Positions 50,266 to 61,974 of a DNA stretch of 64,000 nucleotides are shown here, piece after piece (positions within the stretch are counted from its first letter, which is position 1; each line of letters starts with the position of its first letter). The stretch comes from Leptobrachium leishanense (taxonomy: Eukaryota > Chordata > Amphibia > Anura > Megophryidae), in assembly GCA_009667805.1 (NCBI GenBank), contig CM019068.1:7993733-8057732 (forward strand), read 5' to 3'. The translations under genes and the position numbers were made by a program. The notes beneath the pieces were generated by a model, which saw only the letters and a program-made list of their open reading frames with translations, was not told the DNA's origin and searched no databases.

Positions 50266-53200
50266 AACTGAGCATATAGTGACTGTGTGGCCGCTGTGTG
50301 AATATAGTGACTGTGTGAATATAGTGACTGTGTGGCCGCTGTGTGAATATAGTGACTGTGTGAATATAGTGACTGTGTGGTCGCTGTGTGAATATAGTGA
50401 CTGTGTGAATATAGTGACTGTGTGGCCGCTGTGTGAATATAGTGACTGTGTGGCCGCTGTGTGAATATAGTGACTGTGTGGTCGCTGTGTGAATATAGTG
50501 ACTGTGTGGCCGCTGTGTGAATATAGTGACTGTGTGAATATAGTGACTGTGTGGCCGCTGTGTGAATATAGTGACTGTGTGGTCGCTGTGTGAATATAGT
50601 GACTGTGTGAATATAGTGACTGTGTGGCCGCTGTGTGAATATAGTGACTGTGTGGCCGCTGTGTGAATATAGTGACTGTGTGGCCGCTGTGTGAATATAG
50701 TGACTGTGTGGCCGCAGTGTGAATATAGTGACTGTGTGGTCGCAGTGTGAATATAGTGACTGTGTGGCCGCTGTGTGAATATAGTGACTGTGTGGTCGCT
50801 GTGTGAATATAGTGACTGTGTGGCCGCTGTGTGACTATAGTGACTGTGTGGTCGCTGTGTGAATATAGTGACTGTGTGGTCGCTGTGTGAATATAGTGAC
50901 TGTGTGAATATAGTGACTGTGTGGTCGCTGTGTGAATATAGTGACTGTGTGGCCGCTGTGTGAATATAGTGACTGTGTGGCCGCTGTGTGAATATAGTGA
51001 CTGTGTGGTCGCAGTGTGAATATAGTGACTGTGTGGTCGCAGTGTGAATATAGTGACTGTGTGGCCGCTGTGTGAATATAGTGACTGTGTGGTCGCTGTG
51101 TGAATATAGTGACTGTGTGGCCGCTGTGTGACTATAGTGACTGTGTGGTCGCTGTGTGAATATAGTGACTGTGTGGTCGCTGTGTGAATATAGTGACTGT
51201 GTGGCCGCTGTGTGAATATAGTGACTGTGTGGCCGCTGTGTGAATATAGTGACTGTGTGGCCGCTGTGTGAATATAGTGACTGTGTGGCCGCTGTGTGAA
51301 TATAGTGACTGTGTGGTCGCTGTGTGAATATAGTGACTGTGTGGTCGCTGTGTGACTATAGTGACTGTGGTCGCTGTGTGAATATAGTGACTGTGGTCGC
51401 AGTGTGAATATAGTGACTGTGTGAATATAGTGACTGTGAATATAGTGACAGTGTGAATATAGTGACTGTGTGGTCGCTGTGTGAAAATAGTGACTGTGTG
51501 GTCGCTGTGTGAATATAGTGACTGTGGTCGCTGTGTGAATATAGTGGCTGTGTGAATATAGTGACTGTGTGGTCGCTGTGTGAATATAGTGACTGTGTGG
51601 TCGCTGTGTGAATATAGTGACTGTGTGGTCGCTGTGTGAATATAGTGACTGTGTGGTCGCTGTGTGAATATAGTGACTGTGTGGTCGCTGTGTGAATATA
51701 GTGACTGTGTGGTCGTTGTGTGAATATAGTGACTGTGGTCGCTGTGTGAATATAGTGACTGTGTGGCCGCTGTGTGAATATAGTGACTGTGTGGTCGCTG
51801 TGTGAATATAGTGACTGTGTGAATATAGTGACTGTGTGGTCGCAGTGTGAATATAGTGACTGTGTGACCGCTGTGTGAATATAGTGACTGTGTGGCCGCT
51901 GTGTGAATATAGTGACTGTGTGGTCGCTGTGTGAATATAGTGACTGCGTGGTCGCTGCGTGAATATAGTGACGGTGTGATCGCTGCGTGAATATAGTGAC
52001 GGTGTGATCGCTGCGTGAATATAGTGACGGTGTGATCGCTGCGTGAATATAGTGACGGTGTGATCGCTGCGTGAATATAGTGACGGTGTGATCGCCGCGT
52101 GAATATAGTGACGGTGTGATCGCTGCGTGAATATAGTGACGGTGTGATCGCTGCGTGAATATAGTGACGGTGTGATCGCTGCGTGAATATAGTGACGGTG
52201 TGATCGCTGCGTGAATATAGTGACTGTGTGGCCGCTGTGTGAATATAGTGACTGCGTGGTCGCTGTGTGAATATAGTGACTGCGTGGTCGCTGTGTGAAT
52301 ATAGTGACTGTGTGGCCGCTGCGTGAATATAGTGACTGTGTGGCCACTGCGTGAATATAGTGACTGTGTGGTCGCTGTGTGACTATAGTGACTGTGTGGT
52401 CGCTGTGTGAATATAGTGACTGTGTGGTCGCTGTGTGAATATAGTGACTGTGTGGTCGCTGTGTGACTATAGTGACTGTGTGGTCGCTGTGTGACTAGTG
52501 ACTGTGTGGTCGCTGTGTGAATATAGTGACTGTGTGGCCGCTGTGTGAATATAGTGACTGTGGTCGCAGTGTGAATATAGTGACTGTGTGAATATAGTGA
52601 CGGTGTGAATATAGTGACTGTGTGGTCGCTGTGTGAATATAGTGACTGTGTGGCCGCTGTGTGACTATAGTGACTGTGTGGTCGCTGTGTGACTATAGTG
52701 ACTGTGGTCGCAGTGTGAATATAGTGACTGTGTGAATATAGTGACTGTGTGGTCGCTGTGTGAATATAGTGACTGTGTGGTCGCTGTGTGACTATAGTGA
52801 CTGTGTGGTCGCTGTGTGAATATAGTGACTGTGTGGTCGCTGTGTGACTATAGTGACTGTGTGGTCGCTGTGTGACTATAGTGACTGTGTGCCGCTGCGT
52901 GAATATAGTGACTGTGTGGTCGCTGTGTGAATATAGTGACTGTGTGGTCGCTGCGTGAATATAGTGACTGTGTGGTCGCTGTGTGAATATAGTGACTGTG
53001 TGGTCGCTGTGTGAATATAGTGACGGTGTGGTCGCTGTGTGAATATAGTGACGGTGTGGTCGCTGTGTGAATATAGTGACTGTGTGGTCGCTGTGTGAAT
53101 ATAGTGACGGTGTGTCGCCTGTGTGAATATAGTGACGGTGTGATCGCTGCGTGAATATAGTGACGGTGTGGTCGCTGTGTGAATATAGTGACGGTGTGAA

Positions 53201-54613
53201 TATAGTGACTGTGTGGCCGCTGCGTGAATATAGTGACTGTGTGGCCACTGCGTGAATATAGTGACTGTGTGGTCGCTGTGTGACTATAGTGACTGTGTGG
53301 TCGCTGTGTGAATATAGTGACTGTGTGGTCGCTGTGTGAATATAGTGACTGTGTGGTCGCTGTGTGACTATAGTGACTGTGTGGTCGCTGTGTGACTAGT
53401 GACTGTGTGGTCGCTGTGTGAATATAGTGACTGTGTGGCCGCTGTGTGAATATAGTGACTGTGTGGTCGCTGTGTGAATATAGTGACTGTGTGAATATAG
53501 TGACTGTGTGGTCGCTGTGTGACTATAGTGACTGTGTGGTCGCTGTGTGAATATAGTGACTGTGTGGCCGCTGTGTGAATATAGTGACTGTGTGGTCGCT
53601 GTGTGAATATAGTGACTGTGTGGCCGCTGTGTGACTATAGTGACTGTGTGGCCGCTGTGTGACTATAGTGACTGTGGTCGCAGTGTGAATATAGTGACTG
53701 TGTGAATATAGTGACTGTGTGGTCGCTGTGTGAATATAGTGACTGTGTGGCCGCTGTGTGACTATAGTGACTGTGTGGTCGCTGTGTGACTATAGTGACT
53801 GTGTGGTCGCTGTGTGACTATAGTGACTGTGTGGTCGCTGTGTGACTATAGTGACTGTGTGGTCGCTGTGTGAATATAGTGACTGTGTGGCCGCTGTGTG
53901 AATATAGTGACTGTGGTCGCAGTGTGAATATAGTGACGGTGTGATCGCTGTGTGAATATAGTGACTGTGTGGCCGCTGTGTGAATATAGTGACTGTGTGA
54001 TCGCTGTGTGAATATAGTGACGGTGTGGCCGCTGTGTGAATATAGTGACTGTGTGGCCGCTGTGTGAATATAGTGACTGTGTGGCCGCTGTGTGAATATA
54101 GTGACTGTGTGGCCGCTGTGTGAATATAGTGACGGTGTGATCGCTGTGTGAATATAGTGACGGTGTGATCGCTGTGTGAATATAGTGACTGTGTGGCCGC
54201 TGTGTGAATATAGTGACGGTGTGAATATAGTGACTGTGTGGTCGCTGTGTGAATATAGTGACTGTGTGGCCGCTGTGTGAATATAGTGACGGTGTGGCCG
54301 CTGTGTGAATATAGTGACGGTGTGATCGCGGTGTGAATATAGTGCCTGTGTGGTCGCTGTGTGAATATAGTGACGGTGTGATCGCTGTGTGAATATAGTG
54401 ACGGTGTGGCCGCTGTGTGAATATAGTGACGGTGTGATCGCTGTGTGAATATAGTGACGGTGTGATCGCTGTGTGAATATAGTGACGGTGTGATCGCTGT
54501 GTGAATATAGTGACGGTGTGATCGCTGTGTGAATATAGTGACTGTGTGGTCGCTGTGTGGTCGCTGTGTGAATATAGTGACTGTGTGGCCGCTGTGTGAA
54601 TATAGTGACGGTA
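50266..54613 (+). repeat. Large satellite, 28-bp unit (left part)
   Basis: About 155 copies of a unit containing GTGACTGTGTGGCCGCTGTG followed by TGAATATA. Shorter units lack the middle GCCGCTGTGTG part, and variant blocks such as GACGGTGTGATCGCTGCG cluster at 51950-52220. The open frames of 335-728 codons on the minus strand follow from the 84-bp (three-unit) period and are not genes. The array stops at the TTAA of the fold-back element and resumes at 63119. Confidence 0.97.
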
Positions 54614-54729
54614 TTAAGTTTGCAGGGTCCGCGGGATTTGCGCTTCCTTATAATCTTTCTGATCAGACGGTTTATATGTAATTGCCAGATATAATTATAG
54701 AATTTAGCTAAGTTATGACGATAAGTTAG

Positions 54730-54933
54730 AATTTTAATAAAGGACTCAGAGGCGAGTATTGCAATCTCTTTCTTGCTTTTTAATACAGCAGCAAACAGAA
54801 ATGTCGAAAAAGAAATATTAGACATTTAAAGAAACACTTTTCTAACAATGGACCAGTCTAACCCCCCTTCCCCAGTGAGTCAGTCCAAAGTCCATAAGTA
54901 GTTCCCTGTTCCCGCCTTTTCTCCCTCTTTTCT
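54730..54933 (+). repeat. DIRS inverted terminal repeat (3' side of element)
   Basis: It is the reverse complement of 59866-60062 with few differences; landmarks are AGCAGCAAACAGAAATGTCG and CCCCAGTGAGTCAGTCC. Outside it, 54697-54729 is the extra terminal segment found only at this end. Confidence 0.9.
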
Positions 54934-55117
54934 TGCCAACAACGATAACCAGGCGAAGAAGTGAAGAAATATGATCCAGCCGGATGTTAGAAGAGCAGGA
55001 ACCGCCAACAGATGGATCTCCACATCTCACCGAGCTGAAATAAAAGGAAGAGTGAGATACCAGCGTGACAACGCGAAAGCGCACTCAAGCCATAAGTCCG
55101 CCCCGGGAGGGCAGGGT

Positions 55118-55235
55118 GGGCAATACTCGCCTCTGAGTCCTTTATTAAAATTCTAACTTATCGTCATAACTTAGCTAAATTCTATAATTTTAATACAAGG
55201 ACTCAGAGGCTCCTATTGCAAGTTCAAAGCTGGTC
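55118..55235 (+). repeat. DIRS internal complementary region
   Basis: This short segment is complementary to both element ends fused together. The first part (CTCGCCTCTGAGTCCTTTAT to ATTCTATAATT) is the complement of the left terminus, and the second (TTAATACAAGGACTCAGAGG) of the right terminus. DIRS elements use such a region as a template to close circular cDNA. Confidence 0.88.
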
Positions 55236-58200
55236 CATAAGAGCGGACGACCAATGAACAATCGGCTTAAAATAGAAAGTACGGAAGGTGGTCTCTCTAG
55301 AGTCTAGACCAATCAGCCGACTTGAGTAAATCCTCCAAACAACAACCCGCAGATATCGCGGCAGACGCCGTCGCACTACGAACTGAGTGAGCCCCAAATC
55401 TAGACACATCCACCCCCGCTAGCGCCAACAGCCATTTAAGCCAACGTGCCAGAGTAGTGGAACCGACCGCGGCATGCGGCGAGCGAAAAGAAATAAAAAG
55501 GGGTGCCACACTATCCGATCGCAGCGACATCGTACGTGTTTCATACACTTGTAAACAGTTTACAGGACACAGGGTCGGTTGAGAAGGAAGCGCCGGATAA
55601 AACACCGATTTTATAGACGTCTTAGTCCGACGAGAGACTTCAAACCGGACCCCTTCCGGGACAAAAGACCTGACCTGAAAGTCCAATGCCCGGACATCCC
55701 CCACTCTCTTACACGAGATGAGACAGAGAAGGGCCAAAAGTTTAGCCGAAAGTTGTCTCAACGATAACTGTTGGTTAGAGGACCATTCGCTCAAGAATTT
55801 GAGCAGAATTGCCACATCCCAAGTTTCTGAATACCGAGGGAGCGGAGGTCTTGAACACCGAATGCCTCTCAGTAAACGACAGACCAAGGGATGTTTGCCC
55901 ACCGGAATCCCCTGGAAACCCACATGATAGACCGACAAGGCCGACCGATAAACATTAATAGTTCGATAAGCCTTTCCGTCATCAAAACATTCCGATAGAA
56001 AGTTTAAGATGAAGGTAATAGGGGCTTGAAAGGGATCCAGATTCCGTGATACACCACCAGACCACTGAGCCCAGGCGGAGTCATAACAGGACAGTGTGCC
56101 TGGAGCCCATGCGGCCCGTAGGAGGGCCCTAGTCCGGCTCGAAACACTTCCGAACGTCCCGGGTTCCCCGAGACCAGGGAGGCTAGGACGCGACACGAGT
56201 CTCGTAGTAACAGTGGATGAGGAAGTCCCTGACCGTCCAACAGCAGATCCTGACATCTCGGTAATAACCGCGGGAAATCCACCAGGAGTTCCAGAAACCG
56301 GGGAAACCATGGTTGGTTGGACCAGAATGGGGCCACTAAAACCAACTCCGCCTCCTGCATCCGCACCTGGCGTAACGTCCGAGCCACCAACTGAAACGGA
56401 GGAAATACATAATGGCGATGTCCCCTCCAGTCCTGAAGGAATGCATCGGTGGCTATCGCCACTGGATCCGGACGCCAACTGTAGAAGTTGGGTACCAGGT
56501 TGTTCAGGCGCGACGCAAAGAGGTCGATCCGAAACGGACCCCAAAGTTCCGTCACGACGGCAAAGATTGACGAGTTCAAACGCCAATCCCCGGAGTCCTC
56601 CGTGTGTCTCAAGCTCCAATCTGCGAGTAGATTGGAAACACCCGGTATGAACTGGGCTTGCACCGTGATCTGCCTTCGAAAGCACCAATCCCAAAGCCGC
56701 GTTGCCATCTCTGTCAGTAGGGAGGATCGAGGGGCCCCCAGGGCATTGATGTACTTCACGGCTGGGAAATTGTCCATTCGGAGGAGAACGGACACCTGAC
56801 CTGCTGACTTGAGAAAGCTCTGCATGGCAAACAGACCCGCCAATAATTCCAGACCATTGATATGGTTGCGAGCTTCCTGTGCCGACCAAGGTCCCCCCGA
56901 TTATCAAGGTTCCTAACCTGGCCCCCCAACCTGACAGGCACGCGTCTGAGTCTATCGTCACCGTGGGAGGTGGTGATGTGATAGACCTGCCGTTGCAGCA
57001 CTGGAGGTTCTCGATCCACCAGAGGAGATCCTCTCGTGCTCCCCTCGAGAGCTGAACCCGATCTGAATAATCCCGACCCTCCCGTAGGAAATGGGCCATC
57101 AGGCGTTGGAGGGCCCGATAATGGAGAGGTGCTGGATGTACCGCCAATTTCGAGGCCCCCAATAGCCCTATCATGCGTGAGAGATCTCGCAAGGTCGGGG
57201 TGACATTGTTGAGAAACGCACGCACCTCCTTTTTAGTATAGACTTGCACTGGGAGTACCAGGGACATCGGTAAAGGTTGAACCGTGAATCCTAGAAATTC
57301 CAGAGATTGAACTGGATGGAGAATCGATTTTTCTGAGTTCACTAAAAAACCCAATTCTTGTAGCAGTGTTATCGTCTGCTGAATATGAATTTGCAGCAGC
57401 CCGGCGGATTCCGCCATCAGAAGGATGTCGTCCAGATAAATGATAAGGCGGACCCCTTGCGATCTGAGACGACATGTCACTGGCTTCAGAAGCTTGGTGA
57501 AGCACCAAGGCGCCGAAGAGAGTCCGAAAGGTAAGCAGCGGAAACGCCACGTGACGTCTTTCCATCGGAAACAAAGGAATCTCCTGGATTCCGCCGCCAT
57601 AGGTACTGTTAAATAGGCATCCTTCAAATCCACCTTCGCCAACCAGTCCCCTTGTCGAAGAAGATCTTTTATCAGGTGCAAACCTTCCATCTGAAAGTGG
57701 TTGTAAATTACCGATAAATTCAACTCTTTCAGATTGAGGACGGGTCGACTCCCCCCGCCCTTCTTGGGGACCAGGAATAAATTTCCCAAGAATCTCCCTT
57801 CTTCCCTTGAGGACCGCTCTATGGCTCCTTTCCGAAGAAGATCCGCAATCTCTTCGTCCACCAGCACTCCCTCGTCCGCCGTGAAGATCAACGGCGGGGG
57901 AAAGGAGTGCTGAACGGGGGTCGAGATTAAATTTATGACGAAACCCTGTACTGTGTGTAGCACCCATGTATCGGATGTGATCTTTTGCCATTGTTGAAGG
58001 CATTTGGATAAACGGCCCCCCACTTGCACATTCATGTGATGAATCAGAGAGCGCAATACCTGGAGATCTGTACCGGAAGTTGCGTCCTCCTCGATAGCCT
58101 CTGAAGCCTCTGGTACGCCAGGGTCGATAACGGGAGGGAAAAAAATTGAGACTCTTGTCTCTGATTGTGAGGCGTCATACGCCACGGAGCCTGTGAATTG

Positions 58201-59574
58201 GCGGGAGAATCTTGCCCTTGCACGGCCGGCAGCGCAACCCCTGCCGGCCCGTGCAAAAACCCCCGCGGTGAACACCTTCTTTATGGAAGTAGTAACCTTC
58301 TCCATTGTAGTAAAGGCTCCGGTATATTCTGTCATGTCTCGTAAGAACCCAGGACCAAATAGCATTCCTTGGGCCTTAACCCCAAGCTCATTATCTGCAA
58401 CTGCTGCCAGTTGTGCATCCATCTTAAGCAAAATGCATTTGCGTCTCTCTGTAGCCAGAGCTGTATTTGTATTGCCTACGAAACTAATCGCTCTCTGGAC
58501 CCAATTAGTAACTTCATAAGGGTCAAGCGTAGCGTCGTTAATTTTAGCCTGTTCGGCCACATCTAACAGTTTGGCCAAAGGACCTATCGTGTCTAGGAGT
58601 TTATCTTGACAATTTTTGAAAGTCCGGTCTATGCCTCTATTCTGGGACCATCCTTTTGTCTCCACAAATTTTATAATTTTTTTGTCCACCTCCGGGGTCA
58701 AGCATGTTTTCTTTACTGTAGTAGGTCGGGGACACTCCGCTCTCATCCTGGATCTGGAAGTTTTATCAAGAGGCCTGCGCACACGCGCATCTATCCATGC
58801 CTCCACGTGTGGGGTGAGGGTCCACTCTGTGGATCTAGGGTGAGATAAATCCTCAGGAGCGAACATGGGGTTCCCCATTGGGTCGTAAATGGGCCCCTCT
58901 GTACCAGACCCCTGTAAGGGCACTAAGGCCTTATCAGCAAACTCCTCATCAGACGCGTAAACCTCTAACGCGTCTTCACCACCTTCTTCTCCAGATAAAG
59001 GGGGATTATATTGTCTACTGGAGGAGGAAGGGTGATCATTGGTATGAGAGTGGTCAGAGCGTTTACTACGCTTGGTCGAGTTTGACTCAATATGATGAGC
59101 TTTGTGTGAGCGCTTTCTTGGCGTGTGTGTCCCCAGCATTGAATCCCCGGGCAGTGATACGGGGATGCCAGCCCCTCCAGCCATGCGCTTATCTTTATTA
59201 TTATCAGGCTGTTTCCCCATGGTTAGGGGAGAATCAGAGGGCCTCACTTCGGTGAGAGAATCGCCCAAATCTTTAACCGGGAGAACCGGTTTTGCATCCA
59301 TTTTAGTCTCTAAAATAGCCTCTTTAAGGGATTGAGTAAAAGAACTAGAAAGGGCATTAACTGCTTTGAAAACTGCCGATTCTATTGAGGCTTGGATATG
59401 GGGCTCTAACACTTTATGTGTGGGGTCAGAAGGGCCTGCGGCTCTGGAGCCTGTTACATTACCAGCCTTATCGGGAGGTTTATCCATGGGAGAGGAGCTG
59501 TCTTCCGATCCTGAGTCCCTTGTAGGGCAAGAATCCTTAGAGCTCATGCGTGAGGTAGCTTTCGAAAATGGCAT
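55224..59574 (-). pseudogene. DIRS gag-RT-RNase H and recombinase frames
   Basis: The main frame, 55297-59574, has 1,425 codons. Residues 1 to about 490 are gag-like (Ser/Lys-rich, then LTPHVEAWIDARV and ISFVGNTNTALATERR). RT spans about 560-770 (LVPKKGGGSRPVLNLKELNL, KVDLKDAYLTVP, LPFGLSSAPWCFTKLL, IIYLDDILLM with Y-L-D-D at 713-716). RNase H begins at about 875 (DSDACLSGWGA). At 56893-56898 an extra G moves the real RNase H continuation into the frame 56004-56843, while the main frame runs on into the recombinase (HSVRSATASAAISAG, then KSADWSRL). A TAG then ends it, and the last codons with the tyrosine (FRTFYFKP, 55260-55286) lie in another frame. Confidence 0.88.
56004..56843 (-). CDS. 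DIRS RNase H C-terminal and downstream domain frame (overlaps recombinase frame)
   Basis: This 279-codon frame carries the conserved continuation of RNase H (RMDNFPAVKYINALGAPRSS, FIPGVSNLLADWSLRH). Next is a DIRS-specific segment (DLFASRLNNLVPNFYSW, YVFPPFQLVARTLRQVR, WSNQPWFPRFLELL). It overlaps the recombinase-containing frame over its full 840 bp, and both frames are free of stops. In DIRS elements the RT/RNase H frame and the recombinase frame normally overlap, so the DNA is genuinely used in two frames. The nominal ATG is internal: the real protein begins upstream in the RT. Confidence 0.8.
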   Translation of the reverse strand: MAGLFAMQSFLKSAGQVSVLLRMDNFPAVKYINALGAPRSSLLTEMATRLWDWCFRRQITVQAQFIPGVSNLLADWSLRHTEDSGDWRLNSSIFAVVTELWGPFRIDLFASRLNNLVPNFYSWRPDPVAIATDAFLQDWRGHRHYVFPPFQLVARTLRQVRMQEAELVLVAPFWSNQPWFPRFLELLVDFPRLLPRCQDLLLDGQGLPHPLLLRDSCRVLASLVSGNPGRSEVFRAGLGPSYGPHGLQAHCPVMTPPGLSGLVVYHGIWIPFKPLLPSS

Positions 59575-59865
59575 CTTGCGAAGTGTGAGGTAACGCTAAA
59601 ATGGAGGCGGGCAAAGCGCGCGAATCTACCGCGCATGCGCCCCGCCCCCTAGTAACCGCTGCTATCGCGGACATGTTTACTGCAAATAACTCAGTTAAAT
59701 AAAGTAACAGAAATAACAGTATGGAAACCGTTGCGATTCCAGTAAATAAAACGATACGAACAGCACCCCGGTCGCCTCGGTTAGAGCCGGACGACCGGGA
59801 GAAAACCTCTATACAATAATAATACTGGAGAAACAAAATTTTATACTTATCTTCTCCAGCAGCAA

Positions 59866-60062
59866 AAAAGAGGGAGAAAAGGCGGGAACAGGGATCTACT
59901 TATGGACTTTGGACTGACTCACTGGGGAAGGGGGGGTTAGACTGGTCCATTGTTAGCAAAGTGTTTCTTTAAATGTCTGTTTCTTTTTCGACATTTCTGT
60001 TTGCTGCTGTATTAAAAAGCAAGAAAGAGATTGCAATAGGAGCCTCTGAGTCCTTGTATTAA
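59866..60062 (-). repeat. DIRS inverted terminal repeat (5' side of element)
   Basis: The partner of 54730-54933. It begins near the G-rich 59926-59940 region and ends at TATTAA next to the AATT junction. Confidence 0.9.
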
Positions 60063-60796
60063 AATTCGTATGGACGGCAGGTGGGGATGAAATCTTCTAA
60101 TTCCAGAACGTTCTTGCTCCTCCAAAAGGAAAAAGAAAGGGGATCATGTCTGGGGTTACGAGGACGCTATATTCGTAGAAATAACAAGTGGGTCCTCACA
60201 CTTTCTGGTGTCGGATCCAGACGGGAGGAGATTAATGCAGCCGGAGACACAAGGGGGGGGGGGTGGCATAACGACTTTTCCATCCCTCCCCCCCCTCCAT
60301 GACTCCCCTTATCTTTAAGGGGCCCTTTGACCCGGGATTTACACCTCGCTCTTTAAGACGCTTGGCTGGAGTTTAGAGCACGGATTTTACACGCTCTTAC
60401 CACGACTAGGAAGGTCCGTCTAACCGACATTATACAAAACTGTCGAGTGGGATTTTTAGACACTTTTCACTACACACAAGTGTCACTTTTTAGAGCGGAT
60501 TCCACAAGGTCACCAGTGGTCGAGACATTGACCCCCTTTGAACGTTCTTGCGCTTGAACACAGCTCGTTACACATGGTATATCCCATGTTTACTTTCCTC
60601 TGGACTAATGCAGCGATATCCCGCCACCTTTTATGGGCAAATGGGAGACTATGTTAGAGCTGATATTCACTGCTAAGTCACAGATCTTGGTCCATTGTTT
60701 GACACCTCCAGTGATCTGTAGATGCAAGACACAGGAGACCACCTGTTAGGTGCTAACTTTGTGGTACCGCACACCTTCCAGAATCCACACATACAG

Positions 60797-60955
60797 TGTT
60801 ATTCAGAGCGTGAAAAGCAGGAGAATGAAAAATTCTAGGTCAAAATAGCCGATTTGGAAAGTGAGATGAAAGGGAGAATTTTTCTGGTTTGACTATTTTG
60901 ACCTAGCATTTTTCATTCTTCAGTCATTCTTCTGCTTTTCACCCCTCTCTGAATT
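60797..60955. mobile_element. Short palindromic MITE inside the fold-back element
   Basis: The left arm (about 60797-60849, TTATTCAGAGCGTGAAAAGC to CTAGGTCAAAATAG) and right arm (about 60892-60955) are reverse complements. It has no coding capacity and lies next to the L1-like sequence. Confidence 0.75.
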
Positions 60956-61590
60956 ACCCTGATATTGTCCGAACATATCTTTAAGCTGCTGGAGATGTGA
61001 TCTTGAGTGCGGCGCGATGCTGCATATGTGGTGGGAATGCCCTTTGATAAACCGTATTGGGCTGGTATTTCTGAGATCATTAAATGCTTTATAGTCCCTC
61101 CACCCGATCTCACACCTGCTACCATCTTGCTTCACCACATTGTTTCTACCTAGCCGCTGAACTATCTATTGGTTTCCGTATTGTGAACAGCACGTTACTG
61201 GAAGCAACAGATAAGCTCCATATACCTTTGTGGTATAAACGAATGGAAGAACATATGTACTTTATCACTTTAGATCATCTCTATAAATACGAAGCCATTT
61301 GGTCACATGGGCGCTGCTAACGCCTACTTTAAGCCACACCCCTAGAGAATACGTATGGTTAGCTAAGCAAAATGAGAATGGGCTACGCCGGAACAAGCCG
61401 CCGTACTCTCCCTGTGGTTTCTTTTCCTCTTTTTATTGGTTTCATGTTGTTTCCTCAGATATTGACTCGTTGTATTGACTTCGGGGTTTGCTGTACCTGT
61501 GTGCTCAGTTTTTATCTTCTTTTCCGTTGTATTGTCACTGTATGTATGTGTTACTTTGTAAATTGAAATAAAATAAATATTTACCAAGGG
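60956..61590 (+). mobile_element. L1-like LINE 3' end
   Basis: The plus strand reads LHMWWECPLI at 61020-61050, a hallmark near the end of L1/Tx1-type ORF2, then pieces such as LLHHIVS and ARYWKQQ in shifted frames to about 61300. A T-rich 3' UTR follows, ending TTGAAATAAAATAAATATTT at about 61563-61582. It is truncated and decayed. Part of 60300-60790 may also derive from it, but I cannot confirm that. Confidence 0.65.
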
Positions 61591-61710
61591 GGCCCAGATC
61601 CCCCGTTTCCTCTGATGGAAAATATAAACAAGTGAGCAGCTTATTAAAAAAATGTATTTATGGTAAAACAAATCAGATACAAGCACTAAAACGCGTTTCA
61701 CGTCAACTGC

Positions 61711-61974
61711 CTCCGGCTGCATTAATCTCCTCGTGTCTGGATCCGACACCAGAAAGTGTGAGGAACCACTTGTTATTTCTACGAATATAGTGTCCTCGTA
61801 ACCCCAGACATGATCCCCTTTCTTTTTCCTTTTGGAGGAGCATGAACGTTCTGGAATTAGAAGATTTCATCCCCACCTGCCGTCCATACGAATTATATCT
61901 GGCAATTACATATAAACCTGTCTGATCAGAAAGATTCTAAGGAAGCGCAAATCCCGCGGATCCTGCAAACTTAA
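61711..61974 (-). repeat. Right arm of the TTAA fold-back element, with DIRS empty site
   Basis: This is the continuous inverted copy of the left arm. At 61890-61893 it has AATT exactly where the left arm is interrupted by the DIRS element. Confidence 0.88.

Larger units (their letters stand above)
54697..60062 (-). mobile_element. DIRS retrotransposon (near-complete, few disabling changes)
   Basis: A 5.37-kb tyrosine-recombinase retrotransposon on the minus strand with gag, RT, RNase H, a downstream DIRS-type domain and recombinase. Inverted terminal repeats of about 200 bp (54730-54933 and 59866-60062) and an internal complementary region (about 55118-55235) are all present. Both insertion junctions show the tetranucleotide AATT (54693-54696 and 60063-60066), also present at the empty site 61890-61893. 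Two small changes disable it: an extra base in a G run within RNase H and a 7-bp duplication before the recombinase tyrosine. Confidence 0.93.
54614..61974. mobile_element. Fold-back element with TTAA at both ends, hosting a DIRS insertion
   Basis: The outer arms are inverted copies: 54614-54692 joined to 60063-60246 on the left, and 61711-61974 on the right (about 260 bp, about 95 per cent alike by eye). Both outer ends are TTAA followed by GTTTGCAGGRTCCGCGGG. Without the DIRS element the whole would be about 2.0 kb, with an L1 3' end and a small MITE between the arms. TTAA duplications are known for piggyBac and Kolobok transposons, but no transposase is present and the family is not identified. 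Confidence 0.75.

Noticed and set aside
50161..54825. Open frames of 335-728 codons reading HSHYIHTATTQSLYSHS repeats
   Set aside because: Three 28-bp units make 84 bp, a multiple of three, so long frames arise by chance. No domain or non-repetitive part is present.
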